Shown piece after piece: positions 43,417-50,393 of a DNA stretch of 64,000 bases. The translations under genes were made by a program, and so were the position numbers. This DNA is from Pseudooceanicola nitratireducens (GTDB taxonomy: Bacteria; Pseudomonadota; Alphaproteobacteria; Rhodobacterales; Rhodobacteraceae). Positions within the stretch are counted from its first letter, which is position 1, and every line of letters begins with the position of its first letter. The DNA is taken from positions 620,001-684,000 of the forward strand of contig NZ_FNZG01000001.1 in NCBI RefSeq assembly GCF_900109195.1. The letters are read 5' to 3'. The notes beneath the pieces were generated by a model, which saw only the letters and a program-made list of their open reading frames with translations, had not been told where the DNA came from and did not search any database.

Positions 43417-44215
43417 TTGGCTCTTTCCGGAAAGCTGACGAAGAAGCTGGTGGAGAATCTTCAGGCTGGCCGTCATGGCGATGGCAATGGCCTCTACCTG
43501 GTGGTGGATCCTTCCGGCGCAAGGCGATGGATCGTGCGGGTCGTGGTCAAGGGACAGAGAAACCGCAAAGGCGGGCCTCTGCGTACTGACTTCGGCTTAG
43601 GGAGCGCGGATCTTGTCACGCTGCCTCAGGCCAGAGAACGTGCTCTTGAATACAGGCGCATGGCACGACGGGGCCTGAACCCAAGGTACAACGGCAAACG
43701 GGAAGCGCCAACTTTCGAAGAAGTGGCCCAGCAGGTGCATATCGATCGCTTGCCGACCTAGAATAACGCCAAGCACGGGACGCAGTGGATCAATACGCTT
43801 CGGGACTATTCCTTCCCGAAGATTGACCAGATGCCGGTGGACAGTATCGGGCAACCCGAAGTGTTGATGTGTCTGTCGCCAATCTGGACCGAAAAACACG
43901 AGACGGCCCGACGATTGGCGCAGCGCATAAAGATCGTATTGGATGTGGCCAAATCCAAAGGGTTTCGTTCAGGTGAAAACCCCGTCTCTGCGATACGCGA
44001 TGCCCAGGTTCTGCGCAAGGTGAAGGCGAAGCCGAAGCATCACGTTGCAATGAAGTGGCAGGATGTCTCGGTTTTCTTTGCCGAACTTGCAACAAAAAAG
44101 GCGATGTCGGCGAAGGCCCTGATGATGACGTGCCTGTCGGGGTCCCGAACCGGCGAAGTTCTGGGGCTGCGATGGACAGAGCTTCATTTCGATGATCGCA
44201 TCTGGATCTCGGCAG
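43417..44215 (+). pseudogene. tyrosine-recombinase (phage/island) integrase, nonsense-mutated and truncated
   Basis: N-terminal DUF4102-type arm-binding domain (LTKKLVENLQAGRHGDGNGL, YLVVDPSGARRWIVRV) followed by the SAM-like and start of the catalytic domain in one frame. A TAG at 43759-43761 interrupts the frame after HIDRLPT; the coding sense resumes right away (NNAKHGTQWINTLRDYSFP and on) to LSGSRTGEVLGLRWTEL, which has the first catalytic Arg. The homology ends near 44210, where an IS3-type sequence begins, so the HxxR and Tyr part is missing. The start is TTG. It should be inactive. Confidence 0.88.
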
Positions 44216-44249
44216 CATGCTTTGCATGCGCCTGCCGGGCAATGGATGG

Positions 44250-44437
44250 CCGTAGACCTTGCCGCTGTCCACCCACGCCTCCTTCAGCATCTCGGTCTGC
44301 CGCTTGTCTTCTTGGGCTCGCCTGCTCAGCGGTGCCTTCAGCCAGGCATAGAACCCGCTCGGCTGTATGCGCAGGCAACGGCACATGGCCCTGATAGAGA
44401 ACTGCCCGCGATGCTCGGCCACGAACGCGTATCTCAC
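44250..44437 (-). pseudogene. IS3-family transposase OrfB fragment (element 1)
   Basis: Only the first ~62 residues of OrfB remain (MRYAFVAEHRGQFSIRAMCR, FYAWLKAPLSRRAQEDKRQT, to DSGKVYG). After that the frame reads into antisense of the integrase, so the DDE catalytic core is gone. The exact break lies between about 44210 and 44250. Confidence 0.8.
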
Positions 44438-44706
44438 TTTGCATCCCTGGCGAAATACGCGGTCGCCTTTTTTAAGATATCCCGCTCCTCCGTCACTCTC
44501 AGGAGCTCACGCTTGAGCCGACGGATCTCAGCCTCTTTCTCGGCGTCACCAGATGACGCCTTCGCGAACTTCTTCTTCCAGGAGTAGAGCGAGTATTGGC
44601 TCACGCCCAGACGCTCGGCCACCTCCCTGACCGGGTAGCCCCGCTCCGTGATCTGCGCGACGGCGTCTCTCTTGAAATCGTCGCTGAACTTGGTGCTGCT
44701 CACCAT
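44434..44706 (-). CDS. IS3-family transposase OrfA (element 1)
   Basis: 90 residues with an N-terminal helix-turn-helix (FSDDFKRDAVAQITERGYPV, then VAERLGVSQYSLYSWKKKF) and a leucine-zipper-like end (IRRLKRELLRVTEERDILKK). This half of the transposase binds the IS ends. It overlaps the orfB fragment by four bases (GTGA). It cannot support transposition without orfB. Confidence 0.88.
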   Translation of the reverse strand: MVSSTKFSDDFKRDAVAQITERGYPVREVAERLGVSQYSLYSWKKKFAKASSGDAEKEAEIRRLKRELLRVTEERDILKKATAYFARDAK

Positions 44707-44839
44707 GGCCTCCTTGCCTCAAAATTAGCAAAGAAGGCGTCCACGATACACGGGGCTATTCAAATCGACACCATCAACGGTTGCGACATAGCTCCCGTTT
44801 TTACCTCCCATAAGGATATCTTTTTTGCAACATTTCGAG

Positions 44840-45241
44840 TTATTTTGGCACGCAGAAGCCTGCGCTCTCAATTGTGAAGGCGGCGTCTGAAAATGAGTGG
44901 CTAGACATCCTAGCAGATCCATCTTCATGAATTGTGATTAGGTGTAGTGTGTTCAGGAAAATATCTGAAACATACGATACCGTATTTATGGTATCTGGGT
45001 TATCTATATCCAGTTGTCTAATTGCCGGAATTGAACTTTCTGGTAGAGTTATTTGAGGCCTTTTCCCGTCCTGTTCGTCTATCAGAATGCGAAAATTCGC
45101 ATCGTTTTGACATTCGGATTCTTCATAACATCTTGTTGGAAAAGAACAGCTGAAACCGCTGCCAGTGGTTTCAGCTGTCAAAGCGTTGGCCATCCCGAAG
45201 ACGGAACATGCGGCTGATATTATCCAGAAATCATTCATCAT
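44840..45241 (-). CDS. secreted cysteine-patterned protein, paralog B (island cargo)
   Basis: 133 residues, signal peptide MNDFWIISAACSVFGMANAL cleaved near TAE. The mature part carries the pattern C-x5-C-Y-x4-C near its start (CSFPTRCYEESEC) and a last Cys at the end (GFCVPK), with the motif HLITIHEDGSARMSSHSF. The same pattern and motif occur in the gene immediately upstream, so the two are tandem paralogs. Its ATG overlaps the upstream stop (ATGA). Codon use and base composition are A+T-rich compared with the chromosome. The function is unknown; disulfide-stabilised periplasmic or extracellular proteins are likely. Confidence 0.8.
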   Translation of the reverse strand: MMNDFWIISAACSVFGMANALTAETTGSGFSCSFPTRCYEESECQNDANFRILIDEQDGKRPQITLPESSIPAIRQLDIDNPDTINTVSYVSDIFLNTLHLITIHEDGSARMSSHSFSDAAFTIESAGFCVPK

Positions 45242-45660
45242 TTTACTTGCTGTGCTGGCGAATGTGCCATGCAATGCCCCTTGCTCGCGTTACTTGTCGA
45301 GCTACTCAAGTACGAATGAGCGGAAAATCGAGCTTCGCCGTTCTCAAATATTGTAATGAGGTGAACAGTGCTGTTCTTTAGTTGAGTGATATATGCCTCA
45401 GTCCCTGAAGTGAATTTGGGCATCTTTTCCTTCATTCTTATTACCGGAAATGCACTGCTGTTTCGAAGGGTGGCCACGTGTCGGTTTTCGTCTATTTTAT
45501 TTATTGTTATTTCAAGAGGTTTTGCGCTTTCGCAACTAGAACCACCGTAGCAAATTTTTTGAAATATACATATATAGTCCTCTGCTTTCGCAGTGTGAGC
45601 GAGAGGGAGTATGGCAATGATTGCCGCCACAGTGGGGATTTTTTTATGCCGTCTCAACAT
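45238..45660 (-). CDS. secreted cysteine-patterned protein, paralog A (island cargo)
   Basis: 140 residues with signal peptide (MLRRHKKIPTVAAIIAILPL, then AHTAKA before EDY). The mature part has C-x5-C-Y-x4-C (CIFQKICYGGSSC), HLITIFENGEARFSAHSY and a final HCM. It aligns through its length with the downstream paralog, at perhaps one-third identity by eye. It overlaps the GNAT gene upstream by 17 bases and the paralog downstream by four, so the three form one operon. Confidence 0.8.
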   Translation of the reverse strand: MLRRHKKIPTVAAIIAILPLAHTAKAEDYICIFQKICYGGSSCESAKPLEITINKIDENRHVATLRNSSAFPVIRMKEKMPKFTSGTEAYITQLKNSTVHLITIFENGEARFSAHSYLSSSTSNASKGHCMAHSPAQQVK

Positions 45661-46180
45661 AACTTCCTCCGACGAACTTATATCCGATGCGCTTGGCCAG
45701 TTTATGGGTTTGAGCGAGGTTCACATCGGACGTGACATGGAACAGGATTTCTTTTACGCCCCTGGCCTTTGACCAGGTTTTGACACCCCGAAACAGACCA
45801 AGAGCAATTTTGCCGCCAGACAGGGATGACCTGATGGTGCGGGAGACATTCATGTTGTGGATGGTGGTCAGGAGAACATCCGATCCGATATGATATTCGC
45901 CAACAGAACAGTAGACGAAGCCAACCGCCTGACCGTGCCTTTCTGCTATCATGACCGCATGGTGCTTTTGATCTTTGAACGCGGCTCTTGCGATCTTAAG
46001 AACCTTATCAGCGTTGAACGGAATGTAGCCAAACCTGCTTTCTTTGTGTGCCTTTCGAGCAAGTCGCACGATAGCTGGAAAATCAGAATCGGTCGAGGCT
46101 AGTCGAAAAGATAGTTCTGTATTGGCGTTCTTAGCGGCGACGCTCTCACCCTGTTGTGTCGGCTGTAAAATCTTAAGCAT
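45644..46180 (-). CDS. GNAT-like acetyltransferase (phage/island type)
   Basis: 178 residues of the acetyltransferase fold: LSFRLASTDSDFPAIVRLAR, VMIAERHGQAVGFVYCSVGE, and a C-terminal FHVTSDVNLAQTHKLAKRIG with YKFVGGSYVE. It resembles the small GNAT proteins found in phages and integrated elements. The central acetyl-CoA loop is not classical, so the activity is uncertain. It is the first gene of the A+T-rich cargo operon and overlaps the next gene. Confidence 0.72.
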   Translation of the reverse strand: MLKILQPTQQGESVAAKNANTELSFRLASTDSDFPAIVRLARKAHKESRFGYIPFNADKVLKIARAAFKDQKHHAVMIAERHGQAVGFVYCSVGEYHIGSDVLLTTIHNMNVSRTIRSSLSGGKIALGLFRGVKTWSKARGVKEILFHVTSDVNLAQTHKLAKRIGYKFVGGSYVETA

Positions 46181-46438
46181 TCATGTCCCAATAGACGTAT
46201 ATCAAAACGGTTAACCTTTGTTTTCCGTAGACGGTGGTTTTTGTTACGTGCAATCTGAGCGTGAGCGGTCAACAGCTTAGGTGTTCCAAAAACTATGACA
46301 AAACGCTTGGACTTTTGGAAAATATTTTTGGCATAATGCAGTATGATTATTGGCTATGCCCTCTGACCTGCCCCCCCCTCCCGCACGAAATCCCTCACCG
46401 TGATGTAAAGTCTGCGCCAACTCTGAAGGAGCAGACAC

Positions 46439-46702
46439 ATGCGAAAGAGCCGTTTCACCCAGGCACAGATTATCGGGATGATCAAAGAGCAAGAGGCCGG
46501 CATACCGACTGCGGAGGTGTGCCGCAGGCACGGTCTGGGCACGGCGACATTTTATACGCTGAAGGCCAAGTATGGCGGGATGGAAGTGTCTGAGGCGGCC
46601 AGGCTGAAGGCGCTCGAAAACGAGAACGCCAAGCTCAAACGCCTGCTGGCCGATACCATGCGCGGCAACGTCGTGCTGAAAGACTTGCTGGGAAAGAGCT
46701 GA
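46439..46702 (+). CDS. IS3-family transposase OrfA (element 2)
   Basis: 87 residues: helix-turn-helix SRFTQAQIIGMIKEQEAGIP and VCRRHGLGTATFYTLKAKYG, then a coiled segment LKALENENAKLKRLLADTM. A typical IS3 group OrfA. GGAG lies just before the start. OrfB starts 6 bp downstream in another frame. Confidence 0.9.
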   Translation: MRKSRFTQAQIIGMIKEQEAGIPTAEVCRRHGLGTATFYTLKAKYGGMEVSEAARLKALENENAKLKRLLADTMRGNVVLKDLLGKS

Positions 46703-46707
46703 CGACA

Positions 46708-47009
46708 TTGACTAAGCGGCGAGACGCGGCGCTCCAGGTGATGCGGGATCATGACATCTCGCAGCGCAGAGCCTGCAAGTTGGCTGGTGTCGATCCTAAG
46801 GCAGTTCGGCGAGAACGACGGCCGGACTGTGCTGAGATCCGCAAGGAAATGCAGGAGATCGCCGGCAAGCGACGTCGGTTCGGCTATCGCCGGATTGGCG
46901 TCCTGCTGGAACGCAAGGGCCTGATCATGAACCACAAGAAACTTCACCGGATTTACCGGGAAGGGGGACCGTCAGTGAAGCGACGACGTGGCCGGAAGCG
47001 CGCGTGGCG
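46708..47009 (+). pseudogene. IS3-family transposase OrfB, truncated (element 2)
   Basis: The N-terminal 100 residues of OrfB are visible (DISQRRACKLAGVDPKAVRR, RFGYRRIGVLLERKGLIMNH, KKLHRIYREGGPSVKRRRGR). The catalytic DDE region is missing because element 3 interrupts the gene at 47010. The reading frame continues to 47253 only through foreign sequence. Confidence 0.85.
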
Positions 47010-47038
47010 TGCCCCCATCGGGTGGTCCGGTTTGATTG

Positions 47039-47854
47039 TTAGTGCATCGTGGGCCGGTGGTCCATTGGAACGATGCTCTGTCGCCTGGCGGGCGGTAGCC
47101 CAGAGAGTTGTGTGCCCTGACCGTGTTGTAGTGGATGCGCCATTGCTCGATCAGGATTTGCGCTTCGCGCAAAGTGTAGAACATCTCTCCATTGAGCAAC
47201 TCATCGTGGAACCGGGCGTTGAAGCTTTCACAATATCCGTTTTCCCAAGGTGATCCTGGCTCGATATAGGCCGTCTTGGCTCCAACGGCTGCGATCCAGT
47301 CCCGCGCTTTGTGAGCGATGAATTCCGGGCCGTTGTCGGACCTTATGTGTTCCGGCGGGCCGCGCAAGATGAACAGGTCGGTCAGTGCATCCAGCACATC
47401 TAGTTGAGTTAAGTTTGCGATCGACACGGATCATCAGCGCCTCCTTGATGTACTCGTCTATGATGTTGAGTGTGCGGTAGGCACGACCGTCGATGGTGCG
47501 GTCCTGGACGAAGTCATAGGGCCAGACGTGGTTCGGCCGCTTAGGTCGCAGGCGCACGCAGGAGCCATCGTTCAGCCAGAGCCGCCCCTTTTTCTTCTGC
47601 TCTTGTGGGGCCTTCAGCCCTTCACGTCGCCAGATGCGCTCGACCCGCTTGTGGTTCACGTGCCAGCCTGCATTGTTCAGCAGGCCGGCAATCATTCGAT
47701 AGCCATAGCGGCCGTATTTGTCGGCCAGTTCGATGATGTCGTCGGTCAGACGATCTTCATCTGCACGGCCCTGGGGCACATTGCGCTGCGTAGACCGGTG
47801 TTGCCCGAACGCGCGGCAGGCGCGGCGTTCCGATATGCCAAGCTCCTGCTGCAC
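47039..47854 (-). pseudogene. IS3-family transposase OrfB with two frameshifts (element 3)
   Basis: The catalytic half of the transposase. First segment: QQELGISERRACRAFGQHRS to IDEYIKEALMIRVDRKLNST in one frame; after an extra base near 47410 the homology continues in another frame (DVLDALTDLFILRGPPEHIR, SDNGPEFIA, GSPWENGYCESFNARFHDEL). Near 47085-47095 the frame shifts again, ending MDHRPTMH and a stop at 47039. Translation probably starts upstream of 47854 by frameshifting from orfA, as in other IS3 elements. The two extra frameshifts should inactivate it. Confidence 0.85.
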
Positions 47855-47886
47855 ATGGTCGATGCACTTGCGGCGACGTGAAGGGC

Positions 47887-48165
47887 TTAGAAGTTTCCCT
47901 TCGCTGCTTCACTCAGAATGAGCTTGTCCAAGGTCAGATCAGACACCGCTCGACGCAGCCGCTGGTTCTCTTTTTCCAGTTCCTTCAGTCGCGCGAGTTG
48001 TGACCGCTGCATCCCGCCGTAGAGCTTCCGCCAAAGGTAAAGCGTTTGCTGCGTCACGCCTATCTGGCGCACTGCCTCGGAAATCGTCGCGCCTTGTCCT
48101 TGCAGAACTTCAACCTGCCGAAGCTTCGATACTATCTCTTCAGGCTTCTCTCGCTTCCCAGCCAT
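47887..48165 (-). CDS. IS3-family transposase OrfA (element 3)
   Basis: 92 residues: EEIVSKLRQVEVLQGQGATI, SEAVRQIGVTQQTLYLWRKL and the zipper ARLKELEKENQRLRRAVSDL. An intact OrfA; the partner orfB is frameshifted. Confidence 0.9.
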   Translation of the reverse strand: MAGKREKPEEIVSKLRQVEVLQGQGATISEAVRQIGVTQQTLYLWRKLYGGMQRSQLARLKELEKENQRLRRAVSDLTLDKLILSEAAKGNF

Positions 48166-48232
48166 CGCTGATCCTCCATTTTGAGGGATATCCTATCCCA
48201 GTTGGTGGACCACTTTCAGGGGGCTACTCCAA

Positions 48233-48418
48233 GGTAAGCAGGGCGCGCCCGTCGCGGAGATTTGCCGTAAAGTGGGCATTAGCCAGACGATCTACTTCAA
48301 TTGGAAGAAAAAGTATGGCGGGCTGTTGCCGGACGAGAACACGCGGCTGGAGATGATCGTGGCGGATCTGACGCTGGACCGGGAGATGTTGCAGGACGTG
48401 ATCCGGCGAAAGCTCTGA
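48233..48418 (+). pseudogene. IS3-family transposase OrfA, 5'-truncated (element 4)
   Basis: No start codon. The readable part is QGAPVAEICRKVGISQTIYF, then NWKKKYGGLLPDENTRLEM and DLTLDREMLQDVIRRKL, the C-terminal two-thirds of an OrfA. Its stop TGA (48416-48418) overlaps the orfB ATG. Confidence 0.85.
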
Positions 48419-49239
48419 TGCCTGGATGTCTGCGAGAGATCGTGACCGGGATGTGCGTCGAGTGGGGCTTGTCGATAAGGATGGCTTTTGGGGCCATCAG
48501 ATTCGACACGCCCAGCACCCACTGCATATCCCGGCGGACGCACCAGGCTGCCTTCGAAAGGTGGATCAGGGAGATCTGCGAGACGTTTGTGCCGTATGGT
48601 TATCGCCGTGTGCATGTCCTGCTGCGACGGGAAGGATGGATGATCAACATGAAGAAGGCCCGTAGGGTTGACAATGAGTTGGGCCTTCAACTCCGGAACA
48701 GGCAACCGAAGCGCCGGGTGAAGTCCAAACTGCGGGAGGACCGTCAGGAAGCGGTCAAGCCGAACGATTTCTGAGCCATGGATTTCGTGTAAAATCAGCT
48801 CGCCATGGGTAAGAGGCTCCGCATCTTGACGGTAGTGGACACCCATTGCCGGCTCTTTCCGGCGGCCGATCCCCACTTCGCCTACCGACGCGAGGATTTC
48901 GTGCAGACGTTGGAGAAAGTCTGCGCGAAGATCGGCTACCCGAAAACCATTCGTGTGGACAACGGCAGCGAGTTCATATCGCGCGACCTGGAGCTCTGGG
49001 CCTATGCCGACAACGTCACGCTGGACTTCTCACGGCCCGGCAAGCCCACAGACAACGGGACCACCTCTGGCTTCAACAGGAAGCTGTGCTCGGAGTGCCT
49101 GAACGCGCACTGGCTTATGAGCCTTGCCGCCGCCTGCGAAAAGCTGGAAGATTGGCGTAGACGCTACAACGAAGACCGACGTCGCAGTGCGATCGGATAC
49201 AACGGCCCGATCGCCCCATGCATTATCACGATGGCGTAA
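48418..49239 (+). pseudogene. IS3-family transposase OrfB with in-frame stops (element 4)
   Basis: The frame is continuous from 48418 to 49239 except for TGA at 48772-48774 and TAA at 48790-48792. These fall in the conserved AMDFV...NQLA stretch, where relatives have Trp and His/Asp. Upstream: FVPYGYRRVHVLLRREGWMI; downstream: ILTVVDTHCRLFPAADPHFA, IRVDNGSEFISRDLELWAYA and NRKLCSECLNAHW, the DDE core. The point nonsense mutations show decay without large loss. Confidence 0.85.
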
Positions 49240-49515
49240 CCGGCCCGTCATTGTGAGAGAGCTGGTAAATTCCAGCTTCCGGCGATCAAGAGTTGGGGAG
49301 CAGTGCGGTGGCATCATGCAATAGTCAGCGCCCGCACCAAGGTCGCGACCGTATGAAGAGAATATCTTAATAGCTCAGTCAGCGACCGACCCAACTCAGA
49401 GCTTTTGACGCTGTAATTTGGTCTAGTGTCGTGTGTGGTTTTTTATGTGGTATGTTTGATTTTCATACGTAAAAAATAACTTTAAATCAAATTTTTGCTG
49501 GTTGAGTGTAGATGA
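49240..49515. other. A+T-rich right end of the island, no gene seen
   Basis: 276 bases between element 4 and attR. From about 49430 the sequence is strongly A+T-rich. No frame with a protein signature and no RNA gene was recognised. Confidence 0.6.
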
Positions 49516-49539
49516 CTGAGCCGTCCGCCATCTCACCTT
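49516..49539 (+). repeat. attR: imperfect direct repeat of the tRNA-Ser 3' end
   Basis: CTGAGCCGTCCGCCATCTCACCTT matches attL at 43255-43277 except for one inserted G (16 bases identical after it and 7 before it). Beyond it the sequence becomes G+C-rich chromosome again. Confidence 0.78.
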
Positions 49540-49839
49540 CAGGGCTATGAGGTCGGTCAGTTTTGTCCGTCTTCGACGCCTGGGGCAAAGCTGGGGGCGG
49601 TCGGCTAGGACCTTGCAGCGCTGGTTCGGACTGTTCCGGCTGGGCGGGTCGACCTGGGTGCGCATCCGGCAGCACCCTGCCACCTTTCCTCTCATTTGAT
49701 CGGGCGACTGCCAGACTGTCCCGTGCCTGCGTTTCGGGCACAGCACAGCTGTGCACCGAGATCCTAGGGCGGCAATCGGCACCGGCCGCAAGGAAAATCC
49801 CGCTGGCCTCCGGTCTCGGTGACAGTGTAGTCCAACCCC
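49540..49839. other. 300-bp region between attR and the DUF2946-like gene
   Basis: G+C-rich chromosomal sequence. Probably carries the promoter of the next gene; I see no gene, riboswitch or clear operator in it. Confidence 0.5.
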
Positions 49840-50208
49840 ATGAGCCGCCTGCTGCATCGCCAATTTCTGCTTTGGACGACCGTGATCATCCTCACGATTG
49901 GCAGCGCTGTGTCCGCCGCCATGATGGCCCCCGATCGCACCGATGCGACGAAGGCGACGCTTGCCATGCTGGGCATGACCCTGGACGACATCTGCAGCGA
50001 TCATGCGCATGCCGATCAGTCCCATGATGAGCATGAGCATCGTTGCCCCTATTGCCACCTTCTGTCCGAAACGCCCCTGCCGACCCCGGTCACAATTGCC
50101 TTGGTCCTGATGCCCTTCAGTGGCTGGCAACAGGCGCGGGACCTGCATCGCCGGGCGCAGGCGCGCGATCATGCGCGGTCGCCACGGGCCCCTCCGGTCT
50201 TCATCTGA
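49840..50208 (+). CDS. DUF2946-like His-rich membrane-associated protein
   Basis: 122 residues. A hydrophobic N-terminal helix (LLHRQFLLWTTVIILTIGSA) serves as signal or anchor, followed by a His/Asp-rich segment CSDHAHADQSHDEHEHRCPY with CPYC, and a second hydrophobic helix (TPVTIALVLMPFSGW) with a basic tail. The CPYC motif and His-rich loop match the DUF2946 type, often found beside TonB receptors and PepSY proteins in metal (copper or iron) loci. The function is unknown; metal binding is inferred from composition. Confidence 0.65.
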   Translation: MSRLLHRQFLLWTTVIILTIGSAVSAAMMAPDRTDATKATLAMLGMTLDDICSDHAHADQSHDEHEHRCPYCHLLSETPLPTPVTIALVLMPFSGWQQARDLHRRAQARDHARSPRAPPVFI

Positions 50209-50318
50209 TCGCGGCCCTGACGGGCCTTCCGACCAGTCGCGGCAGATGCCGCAGTTCAGCGCAGGCAGCAGGCAGGACAGCCTGACCGCTCGGCTTGCGC
50301 GATCCGATGGAGATACCA

Positions 50319-50393
50319 ATGACTTCCAACACCTTTTCCGGGGCGCGTGTTGCGCTGACCGGGTCCTTCGCCACAGCGGGGGCACGCAGATGA
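50319..50393 (+). pseudogene. 24-codon ORF, possible remnant of a receptor gene N-terminus
   Basis: ATG at 50319 with GGAG 8 bp upstream encodes MTSNTFSGARVALTGSFATA then GARR and stops, its TGA overlapping the PepSY gene start (ATGA). Loci of this type usually have a TonB-dependent receptor gene in this place, so this may be the fused ends of a deleted receptor gene. Alternatively it is a short coupling leader peptide. Confidence 0.4.

Larger units (their letters stand above)
44210..44750 (-). mobile_element. IS3-family element remnant 1
   Basis: One end is near 44750 (TGTATCGTGGACGCC read inward on the minus strand); the other end is lost, with the element breaking inside orfB near 44210-44250 against the integrase sequence. 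It contains an intact orfA and about 62 codons of orfB. It accounts for the loss of the integrase 3' part. Confidence 0.75.
46365..47009 (+). mobile_element. IS3-family element remnant 2 (left part)
   Basis: Begins at about 46365 with TGACCTGCCCCCC, the characteristic terminal sequence of an IS3 subgroup, and carries orfA and the first third of orfB. It is cut at 47010 where element 3 begins; the right part is not found on the other side of element 3, so it was deleted. Confidence 0.8.
47010..48226 (-). mobile_element. IS3-family element 3, nearly complete
   Basis: 1217 bp with imperfect terminal inverted repeats: TGCCCCCATCGGGTGGTCCG at the low end, and TAGCCCCCTGAAAGTGGTCC read inward from the high end. 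orfA is intact; orfB carries frameshifts. It is inserted between remnants of two other IS elements, without a target duplication that I can recognise. Confidence 0.82.
48227..49239 (+). mobile_element. IS3-family element remnant 4
   Basis: The right-hand neighbour of element 3. It lacks its own left end and the start of orfA; orfB has nonsense codons. It belongs to a different IS3 subgroup from element 2, so the three pieces 46365-49239 are a chain of independent insertions and deletions, not one interrupted element. Confidence 0.78.
43278..49539 (+). mobile_element. degenerate tRNA-Ser-inserted genomic island
   Basis: A 6.3 kb segment bounded by attL (in tRNA-Ser) and attR. It contains an integrase pseudogene next to the tRNA, four IS3-family remnants, and one A+T-rich cargo operon at 44840-46180 (a GNAT protein and two paralogous secreted proteins). 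Base composition differs visibly from the G+C-rich chromosome on both sides, especially around 44750-46350 and 49340-49510. With a broken integrase and a diverged attR it is probably no longer mobile. Confidence 0.75.
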
